Of a DNA stretch of 64,000 bases, positions 17,040 to 25,552 are shown piece by piece; the first letter of the stretch is position 1; each line of letters begins with the position of its first letter. Origin of the DNA: Streptomyces humidus. GTDB taxonomy: Bacteria > Actinomycetota > Actinomycetes > Streptomycetales > Streptomycetaceae. The stretch spans positions 1 to 64,000 of the forward strand of contig NZ_BMTL01000033.1 of NCBI RefSeq assembly GCF_014649655.1, in the 5' to 3' direction. The translations under genes and the position numbers were made by a program. The notes below the pieces were generated by a model, which had not been told where the DNA came from, made no database searches, and was given only the letters and a program-made list of their open reading frames with translations.

Positions 17040-17695
17040 CAGATCACCTTCCACAAGAGGAACGACACCGCGACGGCGGTGCCGAAGAACGTCGCCGTCG
17101 CGACGAGACTGACGGGGCTGAGCCGACCGCAGCCGTTGAGCCCGTGCCCCGAACTGCAGCCGCCCGCCAGCCGGGTGCCGAAGCCGACCAGTACACCTCC
17201 CGCGAACAACAGGGCGACCATGGCTACCGGGTTGCCGGTCACCAGGTGCCGGTAGCCCGCGCCCATGTCGAAGCGGATGTGGAACCGCCCGGAGGTGACC
17301 GCGGCGACCAGTCCGCCCACGAAGATCGAGACCAGCAGGACGGCCTGGGTGACCAGCGGAGCGGGGCGCGGGGGCGCCAAAGGACGGCGTCCGTCCGTGG
17401 CGGGCGCCGCAGCCGGCCCGGCCGACACCGGCGCGGCGAGCGCCGACGCGACGGGTGCCGACGCGACGGGTGCGGTGCCGAAATGCTCGACCGTGGCCGC
17501 GTCGAGGGCGGCCACAAGAGCCTGCTCGTCCGCGAACTCGGCTTCCCTGCGCTCGAGTTCGGCTTCGCGCCGCCAGTGCAGCACTCGCTCCCAGGCCCCC
17601 GACACCCCGAAGGACCGATCGGTGGCGAGGGTGTAGCCGATGGTGAGTACGGCGAGTCCGACAGCACCCGCCCACCAGGGCCAGTAAGGGGTCAT
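17039..17695 (-). CDS. YeeE/YedE (DUF395) sulfur transporter, first half
   Basis: A 218-aa membrane protein. It begins MTPYWPWWAGAVGLAVLTIG, has a cytoplasmic insert of about 90 residues (a charged WRREAELERREAEFADE helix followed by an Ala/Pro-rich linker), and then three or four helices. These contain RFDMGAGYRHLVTGNPVAMV and the paired-Cys motif TRLAGGCSSGHGLNGCG, the hallmark of the family. The ATG at 17695 overlaps the stop of the small upstream gene (ATGA), so three genes form one operon. Works with the second half just downstream. Confidence 0.88.
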   Translation of the reverse strand: MTPYWPWWAGAVGLAVLTIGYTLATDRSFGVSGAWERVLHWRREAELERREAEFADEQALVAALDAATVEHFGTAPVASAPVASALAAPVSAGPAAAPATDGRRPLAPPRPAPLVTQAVLLVSIFVGGLVAAVTSGRFHIRFDMGAGYRHLVTGNPVAMVALLFAGGVLVGFGTRLAGGCSSGHGLNGCGRLSPVSLVATATFFGTAVAVSFLLWKVI

Positions 17696-18045
17696 GCGTT
17701 GCCCTTCATCCACCCGGCCAACCGGGCCCACCAGCCCCGTTCGGGCTCCGCGGGGATCGCCGAGGTCTGTTCGGCGGAGCCGGGACCGCGTGCGAGGGAG
17801 GCGGTGCGCGCGGGCCTCGGCGCCAGATGACGGGCATGCCGCCCGTTCGGTAGCAGGGTGATCGGCACCCGGTCACCGGTGAGAGACATCTGATAGCGCG
17901 CGCAACCGCGCCAGTTGGCCTCGTTGTCACAGTAATAGGTGCGCCAACCCGCCAGGCTCTCATTGAGATGGGGGAAGAGCGGGCACGTCGAAGCATGTAA
18001 GCAACCCACAGGAATGATCAAACCATCATCCGAACAGGCGGACAA
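17692..18045 (-). CDS. Conserved Cys-containing hypothetical protein of the sulfur-transport operon
   Basis: Up to 117 aa. The core CPLFPHLNESLAGWRTYYCD, NWRGCARYQMSL and VPITLLPNG looks like a conserved actinobacterial family, with three regularly placed Cys. I do not know its function. The C-terminus is basic and ends WWARLAGWMKGNA. The stop overlaps the start of the YeeE half. The start is uncertain: a TTG at 18045 gives the longest frame, and a GTG near residue 13 is an alternative. The Cys residues and position suggest a role with sulfur or metal. Confidence 0.65.
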   Translation of the reverse strand: MSACSDDGLIIPVGCLHASTCPLFPHLNESLAGWRTYYCDNEANWRGCARYQMSLTGDRVPITLLPNGRHARHLAPRPARTASLARGPGSAEQTSAIPAEPERGWWARLAGWMKGNA

Positions 18046-18348
18046 TCGCCGGTGCGTGAAGGTTGAAGCACACCTGCCTTCACATCACGAACCCAACTTC
18101 GGTCAGCTCGTCCATCTCGCACGTGCAGCCGGGGCGCTTCGTACGGGATCGTGCCTTCCCGCTTCGATTTTCCCCGGCACACCCGCGCCCCCCGGCACCG
18201 GGATCGAAAGGCGCGACTCGACCCACAGGGTGCGGTCCGTCACCTCTGCCCGGCGGGGGCGGCCACCGGTCCGGATCCGCAGGGGAGAATCCGGAAACAC
18301 AGGCAGGCGGCGGTACCCACGACGTGCCGACCTATGGAGGTCCGCCTG

Positions 18349-20505
18349 TCAGCCACCAGACGATCGCGACGGGCGCAGTCGACGCGACCGGTACTCGTCC
18401 AGCAACCGCCGGCCCGCGACCGTGAAGGGATGCTCGGGACCCAGTCCGCGTTCTCGCCGTGCGACGACCTCGACCATCAGCTCGATCGCTTCGTCGGTAT
18501 GGCCGAGCGCGGCCCGGGTCCGGGACAACAGCTGCCGGGCCGCGAGCACGATCGGGTACCCCGGCCCGAAGCGCCGCACATACGCTTCGGCGACCTGCCG
18601 GATCTCACGGTCGGCCTCGGCGAACCGGCCCAGAAGGTACAGCGCCCACGCGTGGTTGTGCCGGGCTCCCAGGGTCACGGTGTGATCGGGGCCGAGGAAT
18701 CGGTCGCATTCCGACGGCAGCGTGAGAAGGGCGCCGCCCTCCTCGGAGACCACGTCGGCGGCCGGCAGCATCTCCAGCAGGCTGGCGCGGGCCCGCAGGG
18801 TCAGCGGATGCCCGGGACCCAGCGCCGAGCGCCGTCCGGCGACGGTGGCCCGGAGCAGCGCGACGGATTCCTCGCGTCTGCCGAGGTTCGCCAGCACGAG
18901 CTGGAGGCCGTAGGAGGTGTCCAGGGTGTCGGGGTCGTCGGCCCCGAACAGGCCCTCCTGAGCTGTGCGGACATCGCGGAGCAAGGACTCGGCTTCCACG
19001 AACCCGCCCAGCCGGAACAGCGCCCGCCCGGCCCTGGAACGGGCGGCCAGGACCGTGCGGTGGTCCGCGCCGAGCAGTCGCTGCGCGAGGTCAGCCGCGG
19101 TTCGGGAGGTCTCCCAGGCAGACGGGTAGTCACCGGTCCGGTGCAGCGCGACCGACAGCCGCGTCGCCACGGCCAGGGCGTCGGCGGCGGCCGACGGCTC
19201 GCCGACGCGCCGCAGCAGGGCCAGCGCATGAGGGACCAGCAGGCGCAGTCGCGGCTCGTGCGGCCCGGCGTCGGGCGTGCCGGGTACGGCCGCGTCGAGC
19301 AGCCGGACGGCCGCCGCGTCGAGGGCGGGCGTCAGTTCGGCGGGGGTGGCCGCGCAGACGCTGTCGAGCAGGACGCCATGGCTCTGCGCGCAGCGCGTGC
19401 CGACGACGTCGACCAGCTCGGACAGCGACTGGTCGAGCAGGGCCCGCAGCGCCGTCTCGGTACGGGCGCGGGGAAGGACTCCGCCGATGCCCTCGTGGTT
19501 GAGCAGAGCCAGCGGCAGGGGTTCGGCGGCGAACCGCGCCAGCAGTCTGAGCAGAGCCGCGGCTTCGGGCAGCCCGCGCGCCTCGAACGCGTCCAGGGTC
19601 AACTGCCAGGTCAGGCCGACCAGATGCCGCGGGTCCGCTTCGGACAGGACGTCGGCTCCGCGGTCGATCAGCTGGACCCGTTCGTCTCCGTCGAGCTGGT
19701 CCCCGTAGGCGTCCATCGTCCAGGGGTCGATGACCTGGTGGGAGAGGAAGCCGCCCGCCAGGGTGAGGGCGAGGGGCAGCCGCCCCAGCCGGTCCGCGAC
19801 CCGCGCCGCCTGCTCCGTCGTCCCGCTGTGCGGGGCGAGATCGCGCAGCACGAGCGCGGCGTCCTCCCGGGGCAGGACGCCGATGTACTGCAGCTCGGCC
19901 CCCGGCCACCACCGGGCCGCCGCGCGCCGTGTGGTCACGAGAACGGTGCCGCGAGGACTGGTGCGCAGCCAGTCGCCGTCCCGCAGGATCTCCGGCTCGT
20001 CGGTGTTGTCCAGGACCAGTAACCACGGTTCGGCGGAACGGTCGAGACAGGTCCAGACGAGATCCGCGGCGGGCCTGAGACCGTTGCGTGCGGCGAGCAG
20101 TTCGCCGTCGCCCGCCCCTCGGTCGGCGGCGACGGCGAGCATGCCGGCGCGCAGGCTCGCACGGTCGGAGGCGTTGACCCACAGCCCCACCCGGTCCTGC
20201 TCTCCGGTGACCTCCTCGAAGAGGGCGCAGGCGACCGCCGTCTTGCCCGAGCCGCCCATCCCGTACAGCACGTAGACCTGGCCGCCGCGCTCGGTCTCGA
20301 CGCTCGCCCGCAGGCGTTCCATCACCTCGCTGCGGTCGCGCAGCGCGACGGGCGGGCGGCCGACCGCCGGGCGTCGCACCGAGTCCGGTCCGCCGTGCTC
20401 CGGCCTGTCACCGCCGTAGTGGTGGTGCTCGCTGATGTGCTGGTCGCCCCGCGCCTGGTAGACGCGTCCCTGGTCCTCGGCGTGGCCGTCCGTCCCGCCC
20501 GTCAT
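18349..20505 (-). CDS. NB-ARC/TPR (NLR-like STAND) protein with N-terminal Q-G motif
   Basis: A 718-aa STAND NTPase. Residues 13-25 hold GRVYQARGDQHIS, followed by HHHYGG. The NB-ARC domain (about 50-330) has Walker A YGMGGSGKTA (Lys88), Walker B-like WLLVLDN, and sensor RGTVLVTTRR. From about 400 on there are tetratricopeptide repeats (for example RLLGADHRTVLAARSRAGRA, GLFGADDPDTLDTSYG, LGPGHPLTLRARASL), the fold used by such proteins to sense a trigger. The ATG at 20505 overlaps the stop of the small upstream gene (ATGA). These ATPases are signal hubs, often in immune or conflict systems; the motif pairing with the neighbour is discussed in the findings. Confidence 0.88.
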   Translation of the reverse strand: MTGGTDGHAEDQGRVYQARGDQHISEHHHYGGDRPEHGGPDSVRRPAVGRPPVALRDRSEVMERLRASVETERGGQVYVLYGMGGSGKTAVACALFEEVTGEQDRVGLWVNASDRASLRAGMLAVAADRGAGDGELLAARNGLRPAADLVWTCLDRSAEPWLLVLDNTDEPEILRDGDWLRTSPRGTVLVTTRRAAARWWPGAELQYIGVLPREDAALVLRDLAPHSGTTEQAARVADRLGRLPLALTLAGGFLSHQVIDPWTMDAYGDQLDGDERVQLIDRGADVLSEADPRHLVGLTWQLTLDAFEARGLPEAAALLRLLARFAAEPLPLALLNHEGIGGVLPRARTETALRALLDQSLSELVDVVGTRCAQSHGVLLDSVCAATPAELTPALDAAAVRLLDAAVPGTPDAGPHEPRLRLLVPHALALLRRVGEPSAAADALAVATRLSVALHRTGDYPSAWETSRTAADLAQRLLGADHRTVLAARSRAGRALFRLGGFVEAESLLRDVRTAQEGLFGADDPDTLDTSYGLQLVLANLGRREESVALLRATVAGRRSALGPGHPLTLRARASLLEMLPAADVVSEEGGALLTLPSECDRFLGPDHTVTLGARHNHAWALYLLGRFAEADREIRQVAEAYVRRFGPGYPIVLAARQLLSRTRAALGHTDEAIELMVEVVARRERGLGPEHPFTVAGRRLLDEYRSRRLRPSRSSGG

Positions 20506-20912
20506 CGCTCGGCGATGTGCTGGTCGCGTCCCGCTTGGTACACCCGGGCCTGCCCGGAAGCGGTGGCGTGCTGGCTGATCTGCCGGGCCGCCGAGCCACC
20601 GGGATCGAGTCGGTCGAGCAGCGCGCGCAGTTCCTCGACGGCGGCGGGCCGGGCGACGAGCAGCCGCCGTACCGATCCCTGCCACTGAAGCCGTAGCTCG
20701 TCCAGGGTTTCCCGGTCTCCCGCCGCCGCGGCGGCCAGGACGTCCTCGTGAGTGGCCTCCAACTCGGCGGTGACGGTCTCAGCGCGCTCGGGTTGCGTCC
20801 GGCGCCACAGCTGTGTGATCCCGTCACGCACACGGTGCCAGGCGTCGGTCGCCATCAACGTGACCAAGGTGGCCCCAGCGCTCTGCGCGAGCAAGGTCAC
20901 TTCTGATTCCAC
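20502..20912 (-). CDS. Small NLR partner with C-terminal Q-G motif
   Basis: About 136 aa from the GTG at 20912, which has GGAGGG eight bases upstream (a longer start at 20930 lacks one). The N-terminus is a mildly hydrophobic helix (VTLLAQSAGATLVTLMATDA, WHRVRDGITQLW). The middle is charged helices (ETVTAELEATHEDVL, LRALLDRLDP). The last 14 residues are ARVYQAGRDQHIAE. Nearly the same motif begins the NLR encoded next, to which this gene is coupled by ATGA. It is likely an effector or adaptor for the NLR; its family is not recognised with certainty. Confidence 0.75.
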   Translation of the reverse strand: MESEVTLLAQSAGATLVTLMATDAWHRVRDGITQLWRRTQPERAETVTAELEATHEDVLAAAAAGDRETLDELRLQWQGSVRRLLVARPAAVEELRALLDRLDPGGSAARQISQHATASGQARVYQAGRDQHIAER

Positions 20913-21140
20913 AACAGCCCCTCCGTTCACCCGATTTTCCTACAGCACAGAGGAAGAATGCCGCCCGCCAGGCATTGAGATGATTTCCTTCCCGGTCAAT
21001 ATCATTCCAGCCTTGAGCGACATGAGACAAGGAGGAATCAATCCTCGCCATTACCCCGGCGGCTTGGTTCCGACACATCGTCAGGCGGGCAAGTTGCACG
21101 TTACAGTGAGACATCCTGACCGATCGAGGGGGCGACGGAA
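20913..21140. other. Divergent intergenic region
   Basis: Comparatively AT-rich, with no coding signal. It probably contains the promoters of the NLR pair (leftward) and of the DUF6879 pair (rightward). No clear operator is seen. Confidence 0.4.
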
Positions 21141-21410
21141 ATGGCCAGGCCATGGGAAGCTGATCCGGCAACAGGTTTCAAACAGCGCTTGGGCAAAACA
21201 CCCCAGGAACTCGGCATCACCACCGGAACCCCAGACTGCCCGGACATCTGGGAACTCGCCAACGGCGACATCGCCGTCATCGGCCGGGACCTCACCAGGT
21301 CGCTCGGCAGGAACCTGCCCGACGGGGTCTCGATCGGGTCGGACGAGCGCCTGGTGGTCATCCCCAGGAGCGTGCTCATCGCGGCGAAGCCGGACATCCC
21401 CAGTGTTTGA
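21141..21410 (+). CDS. Small conserved actinobacterial protein upstream of DUF6879
   Basis: An 89-aa protein, MARPWEADPATGFKQRLGKT then PDCPDIWELANGDIAVIGRD and DERLVVIPRSVLIAAK. This IWELxNGDxAVIGxD pattern with VxIPRSVLxAAK recurs in Streptomyces next to DUF6879 genes. The molecular function is unknown. It ends with an 8-base overlap into the next gene, so the two are translated together. Confidence 0.75.
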   Translation: MARPWEADPATGFKQRLGKTPQELGITTGTPDCPDIWELANGDIAVIGRDLTRSLGRNLPDGVSIGSDERLVVIPRSVLIAAKPDIPSV

Positions 21411-22041
21411 TTCCTTCCCCCGTGGCACCTCAGAACGCCTGGACCGCCCCACGTACCACGCGGACCTGGGCCGGCTCTACACCAGCGGGGTCGGCTTCCT
21501 CAACAAGCTCGAGCGCGGCCAGCACTTCCAGGAGCGCGGCTTCCCGAGCTGGGAGGCGTTCGCCGACGGCGACTGGGAGAGGGCGCTGTCCCTGGCCGAG
21601 GAGCGGCGCGAGGACTACGCCCAGGAGCTGCGCCGGGCGGCGCGCCTGGGCGTCAGGCACCGCCGCCTTCGGGTCGTGGAATTCCCGATCACGCCGTATG
21701 TGCAATGGGAGCTGTTCGTCCTGCGCGCGCGTGTGGACGTGGGCGACGAGATCAAGATTCTCGACGCTCACGATATTTCGAACATCGAGCGGAGTCGCCC
21801 GGTTCCGGAAGTAGTGATTCTCGGCGATGTGGTCATGTACGAGGTCATGTACGACGAGGACGGAAATGCGGCCGGGGCCAAGCGGTACACCGACCGCTCA
21901 CTGATCCGGGAAACGAACGCCGGGTTCGATGCGCTCTATGAGCGTGGCGAGGGGTTCCACGATTTCTTCGACCGGGAGATCGTCCACCTGGACCCGCCTC
22001 GGATGTCCGGTGCTCCGACGGGCCTTCGCGGCTCGCGGTGA
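21403..22041 (+). CDS. DUF6879 family protein
   Basis: A 212-aa protein starting at GTG 21403 (VFDSFPRGTSERL), overlapping the upstream gene. The body has ALSLAEERREDYAQELRRAA, RLRVVEFPITPYVQWELFVL, and later EVVILGDVVMYEVMYDEDGN, typical of DUF6879 proteins. These usually lie beside Scr1-type HTH or DUF397 genes in Streptomyces. The biochemical role is unknown. It converges on the gene at 22048 with only six bases between. Confidence 0.8.
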   Translation: MFDSFPRGTSERLDRPTYHADLGRLYTSGVGFLNKLERGQHFQERGFPSWEAFADGDWERALSLAEERREDYAQELRRAARLGVRHRRLRVVEFPITPYVQWELFVLRARVDVGDEIKILDAHDISNIERSRPVPEVVILGDVVMYEVMYDEDGNAAGAKRYTDRSLIRETNAGFDALYERGEGFHDFFDREIVHLDPPRMSGAPTGLRGSR

Positions 22042-22047
22042 CCGGAG

Positions 22048-22923
22048 TCAGGGCTGAGGTTCCTCGAGCTTGGCGGCGGTGGAGTCCGCGCCGTGCCGCT
22101 CAGCGTGTGCTGGGGCGAAAGGCCCGTCGTCCTCCACGACCTCGCCGTCCACGACGTCCCCGTCTTCCACTCGGTACGACGTGTCCGCCAGGGGCAGGCC
22201 GGCGAGGTGCCTCTTGAGCCTCTTGGCCATCGGAAGGTAGGTCGCGAAGGTGAGCCCGCCGGAGACGGCGGCCCCGATGAGGGGGATGGCCTTCGAGACG
22301 GTCGTCGAGAATGACTGCGTCGTCATCCTGACGCCGAGGTAGCCCGCGACCTTTTTCACCACGGGGTAGATGGCACCGTGCGTGAGTGCCTTCTGAGGCA
22401 GCTTCTTGGCGACCTGCTCCGCCATCAACCCCGCGACCTTCCCCACTGCGGCGTTCGCCGACTGGGTGCCGACCATGACGCCGAAGAACAGCGTGAGCAC
22501 CCCCATGGTCGCGTCGTCGACGTCGTCGCCCTCGTCGGAGAACAGATCGGGCCAGCTGTAGAGGTACGCCAATTTCTGCGCGATACGGACCATGTGCCCG
22601 AAGTACTGGGCCAAGTCGGCCGGCACGGTGGCGGGGAGGGCGAAGATGCCGGGTATCCCGGCGGCGGCGGAGAGCGCGCTGACCTTGCCGGTCTCGAAGC
22701 GGATGGAGTCGCTGGCCAACTTGTCGAGAACGTCGGCGCTGATGCCCGCCGCGGCAGGGGTCTCTTCGATCGCCCTTCGGATGACGTCCTCGGAGCAGTG
22801 GCGAGCCAGCGCACTTCGGAGGTACGCCTCCCTGTCGATACGCACACCCGGAAGCTTCGCTGCCGCCAGCAGCACCGCGGAGAAGCGCGACTCGGGGTTC
22901 TCGATCCCTTTACCCTTTTTCAT
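22048..22923 (-). CDS. EcsC-like hydrophobic-helix protein (tentative)
   Basis: A 291-aa protein. The N-terminus is charged (MKKGKGIENPESRF). The central part is amphipathic and hydrophobic: AAAGIPGIFALPATVPADLA, LTLFFGVMVGTQSANAAVGK, and IPLIGAAVSGGLTFATYLPM, which resembles the terminal helices of EcsC-family proteins. The last 50 residues are acidic and polar. Low-GC codons near the start (AAA, AAG) differ from its neighbours. The function is unknown; it is probably membrane-associated. The family call is by resemblance of the C-terminal helices only. Confidence 0.65.
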   Translation of the reverse strand: MKKGKGIENPESRFSAVLLAAAKLPGVRIDREAYLRSALARHCSEDVIRRAIEETPAAAGISADVLDKLASDSIRFETGKVSALSAAAGIPGIFALPATVPADLAQYFGHMVRIAQKLAYLYSWPDLFSDEGDDVDDATMGVLTLFFGVMVGTQSANAAVGKVAGLMAEQVAKKLPQKALTHGAIYPVVKKVAGYLGVRMTTQSFSTTVSKAIPLIGAAVSGGLTFATYLPMAKRLKRHLAGLPLADTSYRVEDGDVVDGEVVEDDGPFAPAHAERHGADSTAAKLEEPQP

Positions 22924-23240
22924 GGCAAAAACCTACAGTAGCGCCGCGCCCCAAGGACCTGACCGAGTCAGCTTCGTTGGGGCCTTGTTGTGCACGGGAC
23001 GGTGGTGTGCGGGCTGGGTCGGTCACGATGTCGATCGCCGCCCGGGAAGGGACCTCCGCCGGGAACCGGCCGCCTCTGGCGCGACGTTGACCGTCATGAC
23101 AACCAGCGCCGGCGCAGCACCCTGCGGGCAGACCATCGAGGCTGCTGAAGGTGCTGCGGAGGTGGGCTGCGCAGGGCCCTCGGCGAGCACGCGCCTGCCG
23201 AGGGCCCTGCGCGGTCAGAGTGCCGTTGCCCGAGAGGCCG
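22924..23240. other. Intergenic region with terminator
   Basis: No gene is supported in these 317 bases. They hold the promoter side of the EcsC-like gene and, at 23169-23212, the terminator of the methyltransferase gene. Confidence 0.5.
23169..23212 (-). terminator. Terminator after the methyltransferase gene
   Basis: A 16-bp perfect stem, GCGCAGGGCCCTCGGC at 23169-23184 with its complement at 23197-23212, and a 12-base loop. It lies about 30 bases past the methyltransferase stop. Confidence 0.8.
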
Positions 23241-23897
23241 TCACGGAGCGACCGCGCGGACGAGGAGCGTCCCGATGTGCCCGGGGTGAGGCGCGTCGAG
23301 GACCCGTGCCTCAGCCGTGGCGAACCCGGCCCGGGTGAGCAGGCGTTCCCAGACGGCGGGGCGGTAGCTGTAGCGGTAGGTGAACATCGCCTTTCCGGCG
23401 AAGCCTCCCTTGTACATGCCCTGCGGCCCGTACGCGCCGGGGATGGCCGGCGGCTGTGAGAACACGAAGACACCGCCGGGCCTGAGGCGTCGGCGGACAA
23501 GAGGGAAGAGACGGCCCGGGTCGGTGAACCATGCGGCACCGAAGATCGAGTAGACCGCGTCGTACTCCTCCTCGTGCTCGCTCAGGTACTCCAGGACCTC
23601 GGAGCACACGAACTCCGCGCCAGTTCCCGCCCACTTCGTGGTCGTCTTCTTGACCATGACCGAAGACAGGTCGACACCCCGGGCGGCGATGCCCTGCTCA
23701 GCGAGGTGGGCGAGGGCGCGGCCGGTGCCGCAGCCGATCTCCAGCACCGAGCGCGGGTCGCCCAGCAGCTCCGGGCCGGGCCCGTGACCGGCGTACTGGG
23801 TCCAGCAGAAGCCCGGCTCCGCGTCTTCCTTGAACGCGGAAGCGGCGAAGGTGTCCCACAGCTCCGTCTCGGCGGCGATGTCGTGTTGTACGGGCAA
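23241..23897 (-). CDS. Class I SAM-dependent methyltransferase
   Basis: A 218-aa Rossmann-fold methyltransferase: motif I SVLEIGCGTGRALAHLAEQG, acidic residue in GVDLSSVMV, motif II region EEEYDAVYSIFGAAWFTDPG, and motif III RRRLRPGGVFVFSQPP. The start is a TTG at 23897 with GAGG seven bases upstream. The N-terminal W and ETELWDTFAASAF segment is common in actinobacterial small-molecule or antibiotic methyltransferases. The substrate is unknown. It stands alone between two terminator or decayed regions. Confidence 0.85.
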   Translation of the reverse strand: MPVQHDIAAETELWDTFAASAFKEDAEPGFCWTQYAGHGPGPELLGDPRSVLEIGCGTGRALAHLAEQGIAARGVDLSSVMVKKTTTKWAGTGAEFVCSEVLEYLSEHEEEYDAVYSIFGAAWFTDPGRLFPLVRRRLRPGGVFVFSQPPAIPGAYGPQGMYKGGFAGKAMFTYRYSYRPAVWERLLTRAGFATAEARVLDAPHPGHIGTLLVRAVAP

Positions 23898-23920
23898 GGC
23901 GATTCCTCTTCGCTACGTCA

Positions 23921-24088
23921 CTACGTCCGCTTGGCATGCTGGACGAAGATCGTCCAGGTGTCCCGCTGTATGCCCATGGTTCCCCGATTGCGTTCTTTCG
24001 TGTCCCGGACCATCACTTTGTTCGGATCGTTGTCGGCCACTTCAACGCTGTTCACCTGCTTCCGGGGCCCGCTGCCGCGATCAACCAT
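23921..24088 (-). pseudogene. DUF397 protein with degraded N-terminus
   Basis: The frame reads VEVADNDPNKVMVRDTKERN then GTMGIQRDTWTIFVQHAKR, a clear DUF397 C-terminal half. The usual WxKSSYSxGxxxxC beginning is replaced by MVDRGSGPRKQVNS, so the conserved Trp, Ser-Ser-Tyr and Cys are missing. The remaining 55 residues could still be expressed from an ATG at 24088, but I take it as decayed. No cognate HTH gene is adjacent. Confidence 0.55.
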
Positions 24089-24461
24089 TCCAAGCCGGGG
24101 TGAGCCGGGCACACGCCGGAGCCCTGGGGCCGTTCGGATCAGCAATCAGGGCTGAACAGCCTCTTGACGGCTGCTGTATAGCAGTGGGTAAACCTCGCCC
24201 TGAGGGCTTGGCATTCGGCAGAAATAAGGAATCCCGCAGCCCGTGATTGACCGTGATGCCAGTGCGTGCCGAACGCACCCGGACGCTTTGCCTCCCAACA
24301 GATGGCCGAAATTTGGCGGCTTCCGTCAATACAATTGAATAACAGCATCGCCCGATCGGATGAATCCATTTGCCAGGTGGCGCATTTCGCGTATTCCATT
24401 GGGACGCTCTTTGCTCTCCGCATCCAGATAGCCCTGACGGACCCCAAGGGGAGACCTGATC
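24089..24461. other. Intergenic region before the primase-like gene
   Basis: Lower-GC stretch without a convincing gene. It ends with a good ribosome-binding site (AAGGGGAG) before the ATG at 24462. It probably carries that operon's promoter. Confidence 0.4.
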
Positions 24462-24917
24462 ATGGAATTCCTCACTCACGCCCTGGCGGCCTGGCTCGCA
24501 CAGGGAACCGTCGACCGGGACAAGGCCCTGGCCACCTGGCACAGCAAGCCCCACGGCATGCTGTTACTGCCCGCCGGTATCCGGTGGGATGCGGTCAAGA
24601 TCCCCGGTGAGCAGGGCTGGCTGGCCTACACCCGTCTCCAGAACCGCGCGGCCTCACTCGGTCCGATCCTGTGGGACCGCTGGCTTGACCACATGTACTT
24701 CCTTGTCCCCACCGGCTCTGCAGCCCTGTGGCCAGGCCCGAACCCGCGGCTGGTCACCACCGGGGGCTGGTTGGCCGCACCCGACCCCCGCCGCCCCGTG
24801 CGGCGCGCGGTCTGGCTGCCATGCGCCCCTGACGGCCGCCTGACCCGTCCCGATCAGCTGTTCCGTGCGGCGGACTGTGTTCTGCCGATCGGCGACCCGG
24901 CCGGGGCCGCCCGGTGA
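24462..24917 (+). CDS. Prim-pol-like small protein with a TTA codon
   Basis: A 151-aa protein resembling the small 'bifunctional primase/polymerase-like' proteins that accompany HATPase genes in Streptomyces: an AAWLAQGTVDRDKALATWHS N-terminus, GMLLLPAGIRWDAVKIPGEQ, and HMYFLVPTGSAALWP. Catalytic acidic residues of a real prim-pol are not evident, so enzymatic activity is doubtful. It contains a TTA leucine codon at 24564-24566 (codon 35), making translation depend on the bldA tRNA in Streptomyces. It ends in a GTGA overlap with the next gene. Confidence 0.65.
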   Translation: MEFLTHALAAWLAQGTVDRDKALATWHSKPHGMLLLPAGIRWDAVKIPGEQGWLAYTRLQNRAASLGPILWDRWLDHMYFLVPTGSAALWPGPNPRLVTTGGWLAAPDPRRPVRRAVWLPCAPDGRLTRPDQLFRAADCVLPIGDPAGAAR

Positions 24918-25465
24918 CTCTCGCAGCGGAACTGTCTCTGCCAGGGCGACTCCAGTCGGCGGCCGCGGCCCGTCGGCACACCCTGGCCTGGCTACGGGAA
25001 CACAGTTGTCCCGTGGACCGCGACGCCGCCGAGCAGCTGGTCGACGAACTCGTCTCGAACGCCCTCCAGCACGCCGGCGGCCAGGCGGTCGGCATGAGCC
25101 TGGTCCTCCAGCCCGGTCGGCTCCGGGTCGAGGTACGCGACCCGTCCCGGGCGCTGCCCTGCATGATGCCGCTCAGCCCGACCGCCGAGTCCGGGCGCGG
25201 GATGTACCTGGTGGACCAGCTGTCGTACCGCTGGGGCGCCGACGTGCTGCCCACCGGCAAGTACGTCTGGTTCGAGCTGGCGCTGAGACCGGCCCGGACA
25301 CCGACACGGCCCCCTCAGCGCAGGCAGTCCCGCAAGACCGCCCACCCCGCGTTCCGCGGTCCTCGGTCAGCTCCTACTGGTCCCCACCCAGCGCAGACCC
25401 TGCGCCGAGAGGGCACCCCGCCCGAGCTGAACACCACCAGTAGGTACGTACACCGCGAAATATGA
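24914..25465 (+). CDS. HATPase-fold (RsbW/SpoIIAB-like) ATP-binding protein
   Basis: A 183-aa GHKL ATPase of the anti-sigma-factor/regulatory kinase type common in Streptomyces. N box: EQLVDELVSNALQHAGGQAV. G1: RVEVRDPSRALPCM. G2: ESGRGMYLVDQLSYRWG. The final segment KYVWFELAL is also typical. After residue 120 a basic and Pro-rich tail is probably disordered. Start GTG 24914 overlaps the upstream stop. It probably binds a sigma or anti-anti-sigma partner; none is encoded next to it. Confidence 0.85.
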   Translation: MTLAAELSLPGRLQSAAAARRHTLAWLREHSCPVDRDAAEQLVDELVSNALQHAGGQAVGMSLVLQPGRLRVEVRDPSRALPCMMPLSPTAESGRGMYLVDQLSYRWGADVLPTGKYVWFELALRPARTPTRPPQRRQSRKTAHPAFRGPRSAPTGPHPAQTLRREGTPPELNTTSRYVHREI

Positions 25466-25552
25466 GCCGCCTTCCAGCACCCGCATTCGATTCTCCACGA
25501 TATGAGCACTCCTTCGTCACGCGCCCTGCAAGAAATCCACTAAGGGAACACA

